This document shows, one piece after another, positions 45,001 through 52,763 of a stretch of 64,000 bases of DNA (position 1 is its first letter; every line of letters begins with the position of its first letter). The stretch lies in the NCBI GenBank assembly GCA_016840385.1, contig JAEOSL010000002.1, positions 1-64,000 on the forward strand, written 5' to 3'. The notes below the pieces were generated by a model. The model was not told the DNA's origin. It saw only the letters and a program-made list of their open reading frames with translations, and ran no database searches. Source of the stretch: Candidatus Thorarchaeota archaeon. GTDB taxonomy: Archaea > Asgardarchaeota > Thorarchaeia > Thorarchaeales > Thorarchaeaceae. A program made the translations under genes and the position numbers.

Positions 45001-46886
45001 TCGGAGCTTCTCGAAGGTCACCAATGTATCAAAGGACTGGACTGGATGAGGTAGACTCCTTATCGATGCGAAAGAGAGAGATTAGGCGAGTTAGGAGTAC
45101 AGCAAAGTTCCTAATGAAACAGCTTTCCAAGAATAGTCGCCTCTTCTCATGTTGTCGTGATATTGTCATAGTGTGTGGAAACGTTTCCCTAGAATCGAAT
45201 GATAATGAGATATTACATACTGCTCTTCAGGAAATACGGAACATTATACTTCGTGATGCAAAGAGAACTCAGATCTGGAACCAAGTTGAAAGTACCAGAA
45301 AAACACTTGGTGATATTCTAACAACCGACAACAGGGCAGTACTGCAGATGGTACAAGAGATCTGTTCTGATATCCTCTCACTCTATGGGAACAACTTGTT
45401 CCTTGCTCTTCTTACCGTCATCAAAATCCACTCGCTCAAACCCTCTGAAAACCTTGTCACAATTCTCTGGGCGTCGATGGTGGAGTGGCAACTATACCAA
45501 CTGGGATTTCGGTCTATGGATCAATCTGAAGAAATTGCACATTCACAGTATGACTTCCAATTCATTTACTCGAAGCTGAAGTCCCGTGCAGTGCATCTGA
45601 AAGACACCCTACCACCTCAAACATCAACCGAGGATGCAGTCTATGGGCAATTGGTCTGGATCGAGAAAGAAGGAATGCAGGATGTATGGTTTATACTTCC
45701 TGATGGGGAACAGCCCCTCCTTGGTCTTGTATCAAATATTAGAGGTTCTGGTCTGAAACTTGGTTGGCAACAATGCATAACTGATCCATCAGCTCTGATA
45801 ACTTCAGTTAGGACTATGACCAATACTCCTGTCAGAAGTCGGATAGCCCTTACCAGCATCAGAGAAACCCGAATCCTCTGGTTCATAAACGAAATCGAGG
45901 GAGAAGATCAATGGACTACACCAGTGGTTCTTGAATATGCCACCAGCAAAGAGGATGGGAGATTGTTCCGATGGTTCAAAATTTCACCTGTTCATGAGAG
46001 TATGGTATTAGAACTGGAGAAGAGTAGACCCAGACAGATTCCTAATGTTGATGTAAGAGTAGACTCTTTGCTCAATGGAGCTTTCAGAGGCTCACAACAA
46101 GTAGAGGATGTAAAAGTCCTAGTAAATGTAGATATTAAATCTGAGTGCTATCGAGTGAAGTTCAGCTCAGGTCATTCTTATGAGATAACGGATACGTATG
46201 AACTCATTTCTCTGTTGAAGTATCCATACCTAAAGGGGGCACCTCATAGAACAGAGGATGGTAGACTGCTTTTCTGGGATTACAAGGATGACATCGAGTA
46301 TTCTACTATTGTCGACAGACGAGAAGAAAAGGGGCATGTCATATACCTATCATTTCTCAAACCGTTTGTCCATCGCATGGACCTCCTTTCTCTGAGTGAC
46401 CTGCTTCCCAAGACCTGTGGAGACCTTCTCGATACAAAAGATGGAGGAACAATCACTCTTGTAGCAGAGGTAGATGAATTTCGCCGAAATAGGGGAGAAT
46501 TTAGCTTCATCAAGGTCAAACTCAGAGGAATACCTAAGAAATCACAGTTGAAGAATCTAGAAGATGAGTGGATGAATCCCTATGAGTTGTCACTCCTAAT
46601 TGAATCCGAAGCACTAGTTGATATTAGTGTAAGAAAAGAATTTGTACTTGATGTCGATGCAAGTCAACTAAGAGGTATACGACTACCATCAGGACTTACA
46701 GAGAACTCACAACTAGTCCAATCCATTGTTAATGATGAGGAAGAGAAGTATGAGGAGGGGTTGGAAGAGGAGCAAGAGTACTTGGAACCAGATGTGGAAT
46801 TTTTTGAACAAGAGTATGAAGAGGGGTTGGAGAAAGAAGAGGAGTATGTCGAACCTGACTTCGAAGAAGGTTTGGAAGAGGAGTAA
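42036..46886 (+). CDS. Giant PD-(D/E)XK nuclease-like protein
   Basis: 1616 residues, family not recognised. Residues about 370-480 contain a PD-(D/E)XK nuclease signature: GRGRIDLTVF with Asp399, then IMIIEVKSK with Glu421 and Lys423. Residues about 595-800 resemble a RecA/KaiC-like core whose P-loop has decayed (SSTSFGNAAAW, with Asn611-Ala612 where GK(T/S) is expected), followed by a strand-helix VYWLDLLGDYPTDQLVKRRFG and Walker-B-like RVIIIDGWDQL (Asp726); this assignment is weak. The C-terminal third is beta-rich, and residues 1567-1616 are a Glu/Tyr repeat tail (EEGLEEE, EYVEPDFEEG). It is basic until the tail. It lies between a TnpB-like gene and another nuclease, which suggests a defence or mobile-element role; this is inference. 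Confidence 0.85.
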   Translation: MGRKPREMNPSAILTTSIYTGLSALVRLARKRVDKKTRKYFESILNQWSEAKEEYRNNRKSTGKSRLDFSPIKNTEANLRRFFLKILWHSTRRFGNKEFKRVYSWEEGTVGPLNALLNYLGARLRDLAMTRFPFPEPEKFQVRKYSDGTKVTVQKKYVSKYLQDGAESTYWKAGYKGNRKYPTVLLAHPTLPGLDFVDMIRAHGVELVRQCFIHNVPRSDAHRYIRLLIHRLTPFLDNIYTEGKSGRNYFEPDADKELRILVQEIRRLYSGRVGKRESITRELNLDIPKPTVNILWEKVGELIDQAQDKEERKKLSKILDHIDQGLIVNRDVEKLFEQVLALTQKEGNDWHRILLSDFHHPKSLRSVIFAGDRMLDTPSSVLIVGELPVTRFGGRGRIDLTVFIRRNIKGRVLWTPIMIIEVKSKTSFDFNLYAIQTGKKKELPPALYSWKRTLTQEEWDRIIESNPDDPVLKQLNAYEKALLEESKRMIPAGEKLPKKLWKGVIVLDTDQDYSEVFKAFHVLLDKLTTDILTQEYDSSESRTLYIESDDEQKVAPRVALMLLKGDILSTFIEEQSSAVSLSIENPFKERISDDRLLTQYISIPSSTSFGNAAAWISRNWHLLNHIEEVSQPLGSNLQVYWLDLLGDYPTDQLVKRRFGLDILLKKKQITRKRFEALTTILENITFLNIRNDIDSFLLGSNTNLEGSMKELLSNETPTDERVIIIDGWDQLKEMVSKREMDVLRNIEDQLLDIIPTKNVNVIWIDNGVPHTRMNKHYQRTCIKPLRHDSLRRFHIDEIIYNVPTAPRVFGWQTPRRENTRFIIQDTPTQVHPWIKPIRVPHLKGWARKFRGLSKRDGTVKEKDVYGTGLDGKPMYGRSVTLNSVSSSIAPLTPETVKQLQKIGMTLVPSLSRREKSLDEVPSDDHWLRVSLPIKNSDSPSLTDRMTFDPNRATPQPTKGKKRYVEFSKIKRGWYYDRVPIDSNDYEYSLGASRRSPMYQRTGLDEVDSLSMRKREIRRVRSTAKFLMKQLSKNSRLFSCCRDIVIVCGNVSLESNDNEILHTALQEIRNIILRDAKRTQIWNQVESTRKTLGDILTTDNRAVLQMVQEICSDILSLYGNNLFLALLTVIKIHSLKPSENLVTILWASMVEWQLYQLGFRSMDQSEEIAHSQYDFQFIYSKLKSRAVHLKDTLPPQTSTEDAVYGQLVWIEKEGMQDVWFILPDGEQPLLGLVSNIRGSGLKLGWQQCITDPSALITSVRTMTNTPVRSRIALTSIRETRILWFINEIEGEDQWTTPVVLEYATSKEDGRLFRWFKISPVHESMVLELEKSRPRQIPNVDVRVDSLLNGAFRGSQQVEDVKVLVNVDIKSECYRVKFSSGHSYEITDTYELISLLKYPYLKGAPHRTEDGRLLFWDYKDDIEYSTIVDRREEKGHVIYLSFLKPFVHRMDLLSLSDLLPKTCGDLLDTKDGGTITLVAEVDEFRRNRGEFSFIKVKLRGIPKKSQLKNLEDEWMNPYELSLLIESEALVDISVRKEFVLDVDASQLRGIRLPSGLTENSQLVQSIVNDEEEKYEEGLEEEQEYLEPDVEFFEQEYEEGLEKEEEYVEPDFEEGLEEE

Positions 46887-46899
46887 GAATATCTTGGAC
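46807..46899 (+). repeat. Acidic-tail repeat, copy A
   Basis: 3' end of the giant gene plus 13 bases after its stop. It is nearly identical to 49530-49667, apart from an extra in-frame repeat unit of about 45 bases in the second copy. The first 66 bases differ at four to five positions. The two copies flank the ABC transporter pair. Confidence 0.75.
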
Positions 46900-46995
46900 A
46901 ATCTTCAGACTTATCACATAACTTTTATTCAGGCATGTTCATACTCAAAAGGGGATTCGCTTGTTTGAAGAAATTTACTGAGGGGAACCGGCAAC

Positions 46996-47775
46996 TTGTC
47001 AAAAGAGTATATAGTTGAAACGAAAGACCTGTCAAAGTCATTTGGAAACATCAAAGCACTTGATTTGGTTAATTTGGCAATAAGGAAAGGTAGTAGGTAT
47101 GGTTTCTTGGGTCCAAACGCAGCTGGAAAGACAACAACAGTTCGAATCTTGAGTGGTCTTCTTGAATGCACCAGTGGAGATGCTAAAGTATGTGGATATG
47201 ATATTCATTCTGAAAAGAAGATGATCAAGCGTAATACGGGTCTTCTTCCTGAAACAGCGGGCCTCTACTCAAAGCTATCAGCAGTTGAGTTTCTTGAGTT
47301 CATAAGTGCGTTATACAGAATGCCGTCAGATGAAGCGCATTCAAGGATAAACAAACTCCTCTCAATACTGGGCTTAGAAAGCAGGCAGAACGATGCAATA
47401 GAAACGTTCAGCTCGGGGATGAAGCAGAAGGTGCTCATAGCTTCAACTCTCATTCACGAACCGCAACTTGTCTTTCTTGATGAACCTACGGCGCATCTAG
47501 ATCCTGCAATGAGTGTACTAGTAAAGGACCTCATACTTGCTCTCTCGAAACAAACTAATACCTCATTCTTCATCTGTACACATCAAACGTCCTTTGCGAA
47601 TGATGTCTGTGATGTCATTGGGATCCTAGATGATGGCAAGCTCTTGATTGAGGGTCCTACACAGGAAATCATCAGGAGCGTCGATGCGGATAGCTTGGAA
47701 GACGCATATGTAAAGTTGGTTGGAGGAAAGGTAGACAAAGAGCATTTGCTCGATTGGAGGGGCCAGCAGGAGTGA
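46996..47775 (+). CDS. ABC exporter ATPase of the island
   Basis: 259-residue ABC-2-type ATPase from a TTG start with GAGGGG 11-12 bases upstream. Motifs: GPNAAGKTT (Walker A; Ala in place of the common Gly/Ser is tolerated), FSSGMKQKVLIA (signature), LVFLDEPTAHLDP (Walker B) and the H-loop CTHQTSFANDVCD. It is coupled to the membrane subunit by a GTGA overlap. The pair is flanked by the duplicated acidic-tail repeats, so it may have arrived by insertion or been trapped between duplicated genes. Cargo unknown. Confidence 0.9.
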   Translation: MSKEYIVETKDLSKSFGNIKALDLVNLAIRKGSRYGFLGPNAAGKTTTVRILSGLLECTSGDAKVCGYDIHSEKKMIKRNTGLLPETAGLYSKLSAVEFLEFISALYRMPSDEAHSRINKLLSILGLESRQNDAIETFSSGMKQKVLIASTLIHEPQLVFLDEPTAHLDPAMSVLVKDLILALSKQTNTSFFICTHQTSFANDVCDVIGILDDGKLLIEGPTQEIIRSVDADSLEDAYVKLVGGKVDKEHLLDWRGQQE

Positions 47776-49412
47776 GCCAGTGGAAAGCAATTGCCACCGC
47801 TGATTTCTACGCAAGTACATCAAGGTTCAGAGGACGAAGAAGGAAGTCCTTCCTTCTATTCCTCATTATAGTACTAATCTGGGCTTTTCTTATTGCACCT
47901 TTATTCTTCAGATTAATCCTTGAGATGTATCCGGATATTGAATCTCTGCTACAAGTCTATTCCATAGGACTGCTCAGATTGATTATGTTTTTCATCTGGA
48001 TCCTGATATTGATGTACCCGGCAGGCTCTGCACTTCAGGAATACAAGTTTCGTGATTGGGAACTCATCCTTAGTTGTGATGTGGATACAAAACAAATACT
48101 AATAGGCAAGTTCATGGGAAGACTGCCTAAGTTTAGTCTTCTGAGTATCGCCCTATCTGCGCTGCTGGTTTCCATCTATGATTCAGTATTTCACATCTCG
48201 GTATTTGGTCAAATATTGATTTATGCCGAGGTCATGGGTTTCCTGTACATTACTCTCGGGATATCACTCATTATCTGGTCAGGAATCCAAGCAAGGCTCA
48301 ACCAATCGCCAAGAGGTGACTTCCTAGCTAGGATCATATCTGGACTGATGATACTCATAGTACTTATTCCCACGTTTCTCCTACAGCTGTTCTCAGAGCA
48401 ATTTACAGCATTTATGGAAAACGTGCCTCTGCAGGTGCTTCCTTCGACATGGTCCAGTGATCTTACAGCTTGGATCATTCTCCTTTATGGTACAGAACAA
48501 ATGCCCATTTCTTTGCTCCTACTCCATCCCGAGATTCTAGTGGCTCTATTGGGATGCTATGCCTTTGTTTTCCTGCTTCTCGGCTTCCTATCTGCAGACA
48601 GAGTATTCACCATTGCATTAGGCGCTAGGCTAGAAAGTCATAAGACAATGGGCAAGGAGAATTTCTTCCTGAGATTCGTTAGAAGGATTTGGCCTGGCTA
48701 TTGGGGATCGTTGGTTGCAACGAGTTTCAAACACATCTATAGAAAGCCAGAGAACACTGGGAAGATAGTGTATGCAGGTGCCGCATCCATTCTGCCCGCA
48801 ATAATCCCAATTCTCGTTAGTATAGCTCCTACAAAGCCACCACCTAACTTTGTCATATTAATCAGCTTCCTGGTGATGCTTATGGTTTTCCCGCTAGTAG
48901 GCGCGACAATGTTTGGAGGAATTGGTTTCTTTGAGAACAAGTACCAGCTTTGGGTGATCCAAGACGCTCCAGATGGAGTTAAATTATTCACAATAGGTCG
49001 CCTTGCTGCTTATGCTGTATCGGCGGGTTTTCTAGCGGCAGTACCCGCAGTTGGGATTGGTATCTTTTACTTATCTCAACCCTTAGTTGTAGTCATCCTT
49101 TATGGCTGTGCATTTGCGCTAACAATGGCCGGGACTCTTCAAGGGATGGGCATCGCATCCATCAATCCCGCATATGAAGATGAGATATCGCCTCCATTGA
49201 ACATCTTGGTCACATCAGTTACTGCATGGGGGCTACCACTTGTATTGCTTTTCGTGGTTGTTCCGTCTATCTCTCCAATCAACAACACTTATTTCTCCGG
49301 CGCTATTCCTTTGCTCTTAAGCCTGGTACTTTCGATCATTCTTCCAATGATGCTGATAGGTTTGGTTTTGTTCTATATAGGCATGAAGAACCTGATGAGA
49401 ACGAGTAAGTAA
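47772..49412 (+). CDS. ABC exporter membrane subunit of the island
   Basis: 546-residue polytopic protein with about twelve hydrophobic helices arranged as two six-helix groups, separated by a cytoplasmic linker near 290-335 containing basic residues (RRIWPGYWGSLVATSFKHIYRKP). No large extracellular domain is present. I use GTG 47772, with GGAGGGG nine bases upstream and a GTGA overlap with the ATPase stop; TTG 47754 is an alternative. It resembles the larger ABC-2 family permeases that fuse two halves. Whether it serves the giant protein (export, immunity) is unknown. Confidence 0.88.
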   Translation: MSQWKAIATADFYASTSRFRGRRRKSFLLFLIIVLIWAFLIAPLFFRLILEMYPDIESLLQVYSIGLLRLIMFFIWILILMYPAGSALQEYKFRDWELILSCDVDTKQILIGKFMGRLPKFSLLSIALSALLVSIYDSVFHISVFGQILIYAEVMGFLYITLGISLIIWSGIQARLNQSPRGDFLARIISGLMILIVLIPTFLLQLFSEQFTAFMENVPLQVLPSTWSSDLTAWIILLYGTEQMPISLLLLHPEILVALLGCYAFVFLLLGFLSADRVFTIALGARLESHKTMGKENFFLRFVRRIWPGYWGSLVATSFKHIYRKPENTGKIVYAGAASILPAIIPILVSIAPTKPPPNFVILISFLVMLMVFPLVGATMFGGIGFFENKYQLWVIQDAPDGVKLFTIGRLAAYAVSAGFLAAVPAVGIGIFYLSQPLVVVILYGCAFALTMAGTLQGMGIASINPAYEDEISPPLNILVTSVTAWGLPLVLLFVVVPSISPINNTYFSGAIPLLLSLVLSIILPMMLIGLVLFYIGMKNLMRTSK

Positions 49413-49530
49413 GGATGGAACGAGGTTAGCTCCGAATACCAAGCGGCTTGCAGAATCTAAGGGATTATTGCTCGAATTAGAAGCAGTCCTGCCAAAAGGA
49501 TGGAGCAACGTGGCGTGTGGAATCTCTTAA
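49413..49530 (+). pseudogene. Decayed coding fragment after the ABC permease
   Basis: Within the 358-base gap 49413-49770 a plus-strand frame without an ATG reads RLAPNTKRLAESKG then LLLELEAVLPKGWSN and stops at TAA 49528-49530. The composition is protein-like but no family or start codon is found, so it looks like the truncated end of a lost gene. It runs directly into the orphan acidic tail in a different frame. The rest of the gap (49668-49770) appears to hold only the promoter of the next gene. Confidence 0.35.
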
Positions 49531-49667
49531 ACAAGAGTATGAAGAGGGGCTGGAGGAAGAAGAGGAGTATGTTGAACCTGACTTCGAAGAAGGTATGGAG
49601 GAAGAGTGGGAGTATACCGAACTAGACTACGAGGAAGGTTTGGAAGAGGAGTAAGAATACCTTGAAC
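49530..49667 (+). pseudogene. Orphan copy B of the giant protein's acidic tail
   Basis: This frame reads QEYEEGLEEEEEYVEPDF then EEGMEEEWEYTELDY, EEGLEEE and stops at 49652-49654. It matches the last 25-40 codons and post-stop bases of the gene at 42036-46886, with one additional repeat unit. No start codon or body of the gene precedes it, so it is a relic of a second, otherwise lost, copy or of a partial duplication across the ABC transporter genes. Confidence 0.6.
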
Positions 49668-49770
49668 TAGAGTTTATGGGATATGCGAGGGTAGTGTTTT
49701 GCACCAGAAAATTCTTTACATACACATGAATCAGGGTTTGATGGAATCTGTGGAATAGGAGTTGCTATAA

Positions 49771-50559
49771 TTGTCCTCTAGACCAATCGTAAGAGATTTG
49801 GTTCGTCAGGCTGTAGAGAGTATTGATGGACAAGTCACAGTTAAACAAATCAAAGACTATATTCTCAATGAATATCCTGATATTAGTCCAAACACAGTTT
49901 GGGCGAATGTTTGTACTTGTACCGTAAACATGCCATCAAGAATACATCATCAACCAAACCGGAATCCTCGGAAACTGGACACTCGCTATGACCTCTTGTA
50001 CAGAGTTGGACAGGGTCGATTTGTGCTTTATGATTCTGAAGTCCATGGAATATGGAAAATTATTGAAGATGACCAAGGACGAATCAAAATCGCGCAAGAA
50101 GGGGAGTCAGTAGAGAGTGATGAGAATGGAGAGGAGAGCTTTCTATTCTCACTGGAAAAACACTTACGAGCATTCATTCTGTCGAATATTGAAAACCTGA
50201 AATTAATTGATTCAAAATTGAAACTCTATGAACCAGAACATCAACTAGAGAGTGAATTTGCAGTCGAGTTTAATTCTGGTAGAAAAGGGTTTATTGATAT
50301 TTTGGCAATTGATGAAAATGATATACCAGTAGTTATTGAATTGAAGGTCAGCAAAGGCCCTGCAAAATCTTTGACGCAATTATTGGATTATATGACTTGG
50401 GTGAAAGACAACTTACCTAATGGTGACAAAGTCATAGGAATTATAATCGCAAGCAAAATCACAGACCGAATTAGCTCCGCAATGTCATGGATTACTAAGA
50501 ACAGAGTAGTTCTGCTTGAATACGAGCTGGATTTCAAGATTAGACAGGTAGAGATATGA
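49771..50559 (+). CDS. NucS-like PD-(D/E)XK endonuclease with winged-helix N-terminus
   Basis: 262 residues from TTG 49771 (AGGAG nine bases upstream). Residues 1-100 form an HTH/HARE-like domain of the type fused to restriction endonucleases, ending in YDLLYRVGQGRFVLYDSEVHG. Residues about 125-262 are a NucS/DUF91-type nuclease: EKHLRAFI helix, GFIDILAID with Asp176, VVIELKVSKG with Glu190 and Lys192, and Gln203 in LTQLLDYM. All expected PD-(D/E)XK residues are intact, so an active DNase is likely. It may act in restriction or mismatch-type cleavage. No methyltransferase is adjacent. Confidence 0.85.
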   Translation: MSSRPIVRDLVRQAVESIDGQVTVKQIKDYILNEYPDISPNTVWANVCTCTVNMPSRIHHQPNRNPRKLDTRYDLLYRVGQGRFVLYDSEVHGIWKIIEDDQGRIKIAQEGESVESDENGEESFLFSLEKHLRAFILSNIENLKLIDSKLKLYEPEHQLESEFAVEFNSGRKGFIDILAIDENDIPVVIELKVSKGPAKSLTQLLDYMTWVKDNLPNGDKVIGIIIASKITDRISSAMSWITKNRVVLLEYELDFKIRQVEI

Positions 50560-50593
50560 AATGATGAGGTAATTCACAATTCCCTAAGGAGCT

Positions 50594-50760
50594 CTATGAT
50601 TCATCTTCTGTTAGATCAAAAGTATACCATTTCTCAAAATCGATGGCTTCGCCTACTACAGCAAGTTTATTCTCAATTTCTCCTTTCTTCCACCCATCCA
50701 TCTTATTTGTTCCGCTAGATAGTCAAAATCAGTCTGACGAAGGAATTATGTACTACGAAT
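50594..50760 (-). pseudogene. Decayed minus-strand gene remnant
   Basis: In the 278-base gap 50560-50837 the minus strand carries RQTDFDYLAEQIRWM in one frame, then after a frame change DGWKKGEIENKLAVV up to EKWYTFDLTEDES and TAG at 50594-50596. The two pieces look like one protein broken by a frameshift. The second piece alone could start at ATG 50701 (35 residues). No family is recognised. Confidence 0.35.
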
Positions 50761-50837
50761 ACTATGTTGGGCAGGTATACTTTGAATGAATTTGACCACC
50801 AATTTAGCGGTCAGATTATGAGAAGGAGAGAACAAAT

Positions 50838-52589
50838 ATGGAAGATCAAATATGGCACAAGTCGAGGTGGCCGCCTGGAGTCAAGAAGACAATTGAGTAT
50901 CCAGATGAACCCCTCTACGCGTTGCTTGATAATATTGTTGAGAAACATCCAGATTCACCATCGACCTTGTGGTCGGGTGTAACCAGGACTTTTTCAGACG
51001 TAAAGGACCATGCAGATAGAATTGCTAATTTCTTGGTAAGCAGGGGAATAAAGAAGGGTGATAGAGTAGGCATATTCTTGCCTAACCTGCCGCATTATCC
51101 GCCGATCTTTTTCGGTATACTGAAGACTGGAGCAATTGCAGTAACCTGTAACCCATCATATACTGCTGGAGAATTGAAATTCCAGCTCAAAGATGCAGGT
51201 GTCAAGGCTGTATTTTGTATGGATGATAAGAAATTCACACCAATGACCTACAAAGCCATTGAAGGTACTGATGTTGATACAGTTGTTGTTTGTAGTGTCA
51301 AGAGTTTCCTACCAGGAATAAAAGCTCTTCTTGGAGGATTGCTAGGAAAGATACCAAAAAGCACACACTATGAAGAAGGTATCACATACCACTATGAAAA
51401 GATCATTGCAGAGTTTCCACCTGAAGCACCTACAGTGAAAATAGATCCTAAGAACGATTTAGCTCTAATTCTGTACACGGGTGGTACCACCGGAACACCA
51501 AAAGGTGCAATGCTGACTCATAGCAATCTGTATGCAAATGTTGTACAAATTGACGAGTGGATTCAGCTTGTACCTCCAGATGGTGGAGAACCAGAGAAAC
51601 TGAAGGGTGGAGTAGACATCTATGTTGGAGCCCTACCATGGTATCACAGCTATGGTCTAACTCTAACGATGATAGCTTCATACTTGATAGGAAGTGCAGT
51701 AATTTGTATACCCAACCCACGAGCAGGAGATCCACCACTTACAGACCTATTGGCGGATGTCCAGAAGTACAAAGGTACTGTAATGCACTGTGTTCCAGCA
51801 CTCTATGCAGGAATGGTAAATCATCCTAATGTTGCAGATTACGACCTATCATCCATCAAGGCGTGTGGATCAGGTGCGGCACCACTCCCACCAGAGCTTG
51901 CAAAGAACTTCGAGGAAACAACAGGAGCTATTGTATTCGAGGGATATGGACTAACCGAAACATCACCCATGACCCATGCAAATCCGTCATTTACCGACTT
52001 GCGTAAATTCGGTGCGATTGGTGTTCCAATTCCAGACACTATGTCAGTCATCGTAGATATGGAAACCGGTAATAAGGTGCTGGCTCAAGGAGAAACTGGA
52101 GAGATTGCAGTAAACGGGCCGCAAGTTTTCAAGGGTTACTGGAACAAGGAGAAAGAAACTGCTGATGTTTTCCGAAAGATTGGTGATATAGACTACTTCT
52201 TGACAGGTGATATTGGTCACATTGACGAGGATGGCTTCTTTGTCATCTCAGACAGAAAGAAGGACATGGTGAACGTCGGTGGACTCAAGGCTTATCCACG
52301 TGAGATAGAAGATACTCTGTATGAACACCCAGCGATATCTATGGCAGCAGCCATTGGAGTACCAAAAGGTGACGATACAGGTAACGAATTCGTCAAGGCT
52401 TTCGTAGTACTAAAAGCTGGTCAGACAGCGACTCCTGATGAAATAGTTGAATGGGCAAAAGAAAGGCTTGCAGCCTATAAGAGACCTAGAGAAGTCGATA
52501 TTGTGGACGAACTCCCTGTAAGTACTGCAGGTAAGGTTCTACGAAGAGAACTTCGCGCAAAGGAACTCGAGAAGAGAGGTCTATCATAG
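50838..52589 (+). CDS. Acyl-CoA synthetase (AMP-forming) 1
   Basis: 583-residue adenylate-forming ligase that converts a carboxylic acid, ATP and CoA to acyl-CoA, AMP and PPi. The motifs are complete: phosphate loop YTGGTTGTPKGAMLTH (near 214-229), EGYGLTETSP (near 368), TGDIGHIDEDG (near 456) and the C-terminal hinge/lysine region SDRKKDMVNVGGLKAYPREIE, with the catalytic Lys in AGKVLRRELR. It resembles long-chain fatty acyl-CoA ligases. ATG 50838 has GGAG nine bases upstream. A terminator follows it, so the paralogue downstream is transcribed separately. Confidence 0.93.
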   Translation: MEDQIWHKSRWPPGVKKTIEYPDEPLYALLDNIVEKHPDSPSTLWSGVTRTFSDVKDHADRIANFLVSRGIKKGDRVGIFLPNLPHYPPIFFGILKTGAIAVTCNPSYTAGELKFQLKDAGVKAVFCMDDKKFTPMTYKAIEGTDVDTVVVCSVKSFLPGIKALLGGLLGKIPKSTHYEEGITYHYEKIIAEFPPEAPTVKIDPKNDLALILYTGGTTGTPKGAMLTHSNLYANVVQIDEWIQLVPPDGGEPEKLKGGVDIYVGALPWYHSYGLTLTMIASYLIGSAVICIPNPRAGDPPLTDLLADVQKYKGTVMHCVPALYAGMVNHPNVADYDLSSIKACGSGAAPLPPELAKNFEETTGAIVFEGYGLTETSPMTHANPSFTDLRKFGAIGVPIPDTMSVIVDMETGNKVLAQGETGEIAVNGPQVFKGYWNKEKETADVFRKIGDIDYFLTGDIGHIDEDGFFVISDRKKDMVNVGGLKAYPREIEDTLYEHPAISMAAAIGVPKGDDTGNEFVKAFVVLKAGQTATPDEIVEWAKERLAAYKRPREVDIVDELPVSTAGKVLRRELRAKELEKRGLS

Positions 52590-52599
52590 ACCAAGTATA

Positions 52600-52633
52600 G
52601 CGGGAGTACAATCTCCCGCCTCATTCTTTTTTT
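52600..52633 (+). terminator. Terminator after acyl-CoA synthetase 1
   Basis: GCGGGAG-TACAAT-CTCCCGC, a 7-base GC-rich stem, is followed by CTCATTCTTTTTTT. It begins 11 bases after the stop codon. Confidence 0.8.
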
Positions 52634-52763
52634 CAATTCATACCAACGAATTTCTGTTTGATTCTACGTGTTTTCCACAAAAACTCAAGAAATATCAGAG
52701 AGTTTACTGACTAATGATAGAATAGATTTGCATTAGTATTTACATCAGAGGAGTTTGAACAAC

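Noticed and set aside
46713..46917. Overlapping reverse-strand frames inside the acidic tail of the giant gene
   Set aside because: They are low-complexity shadows of the Glu/Tyr repeats and have no start signals.
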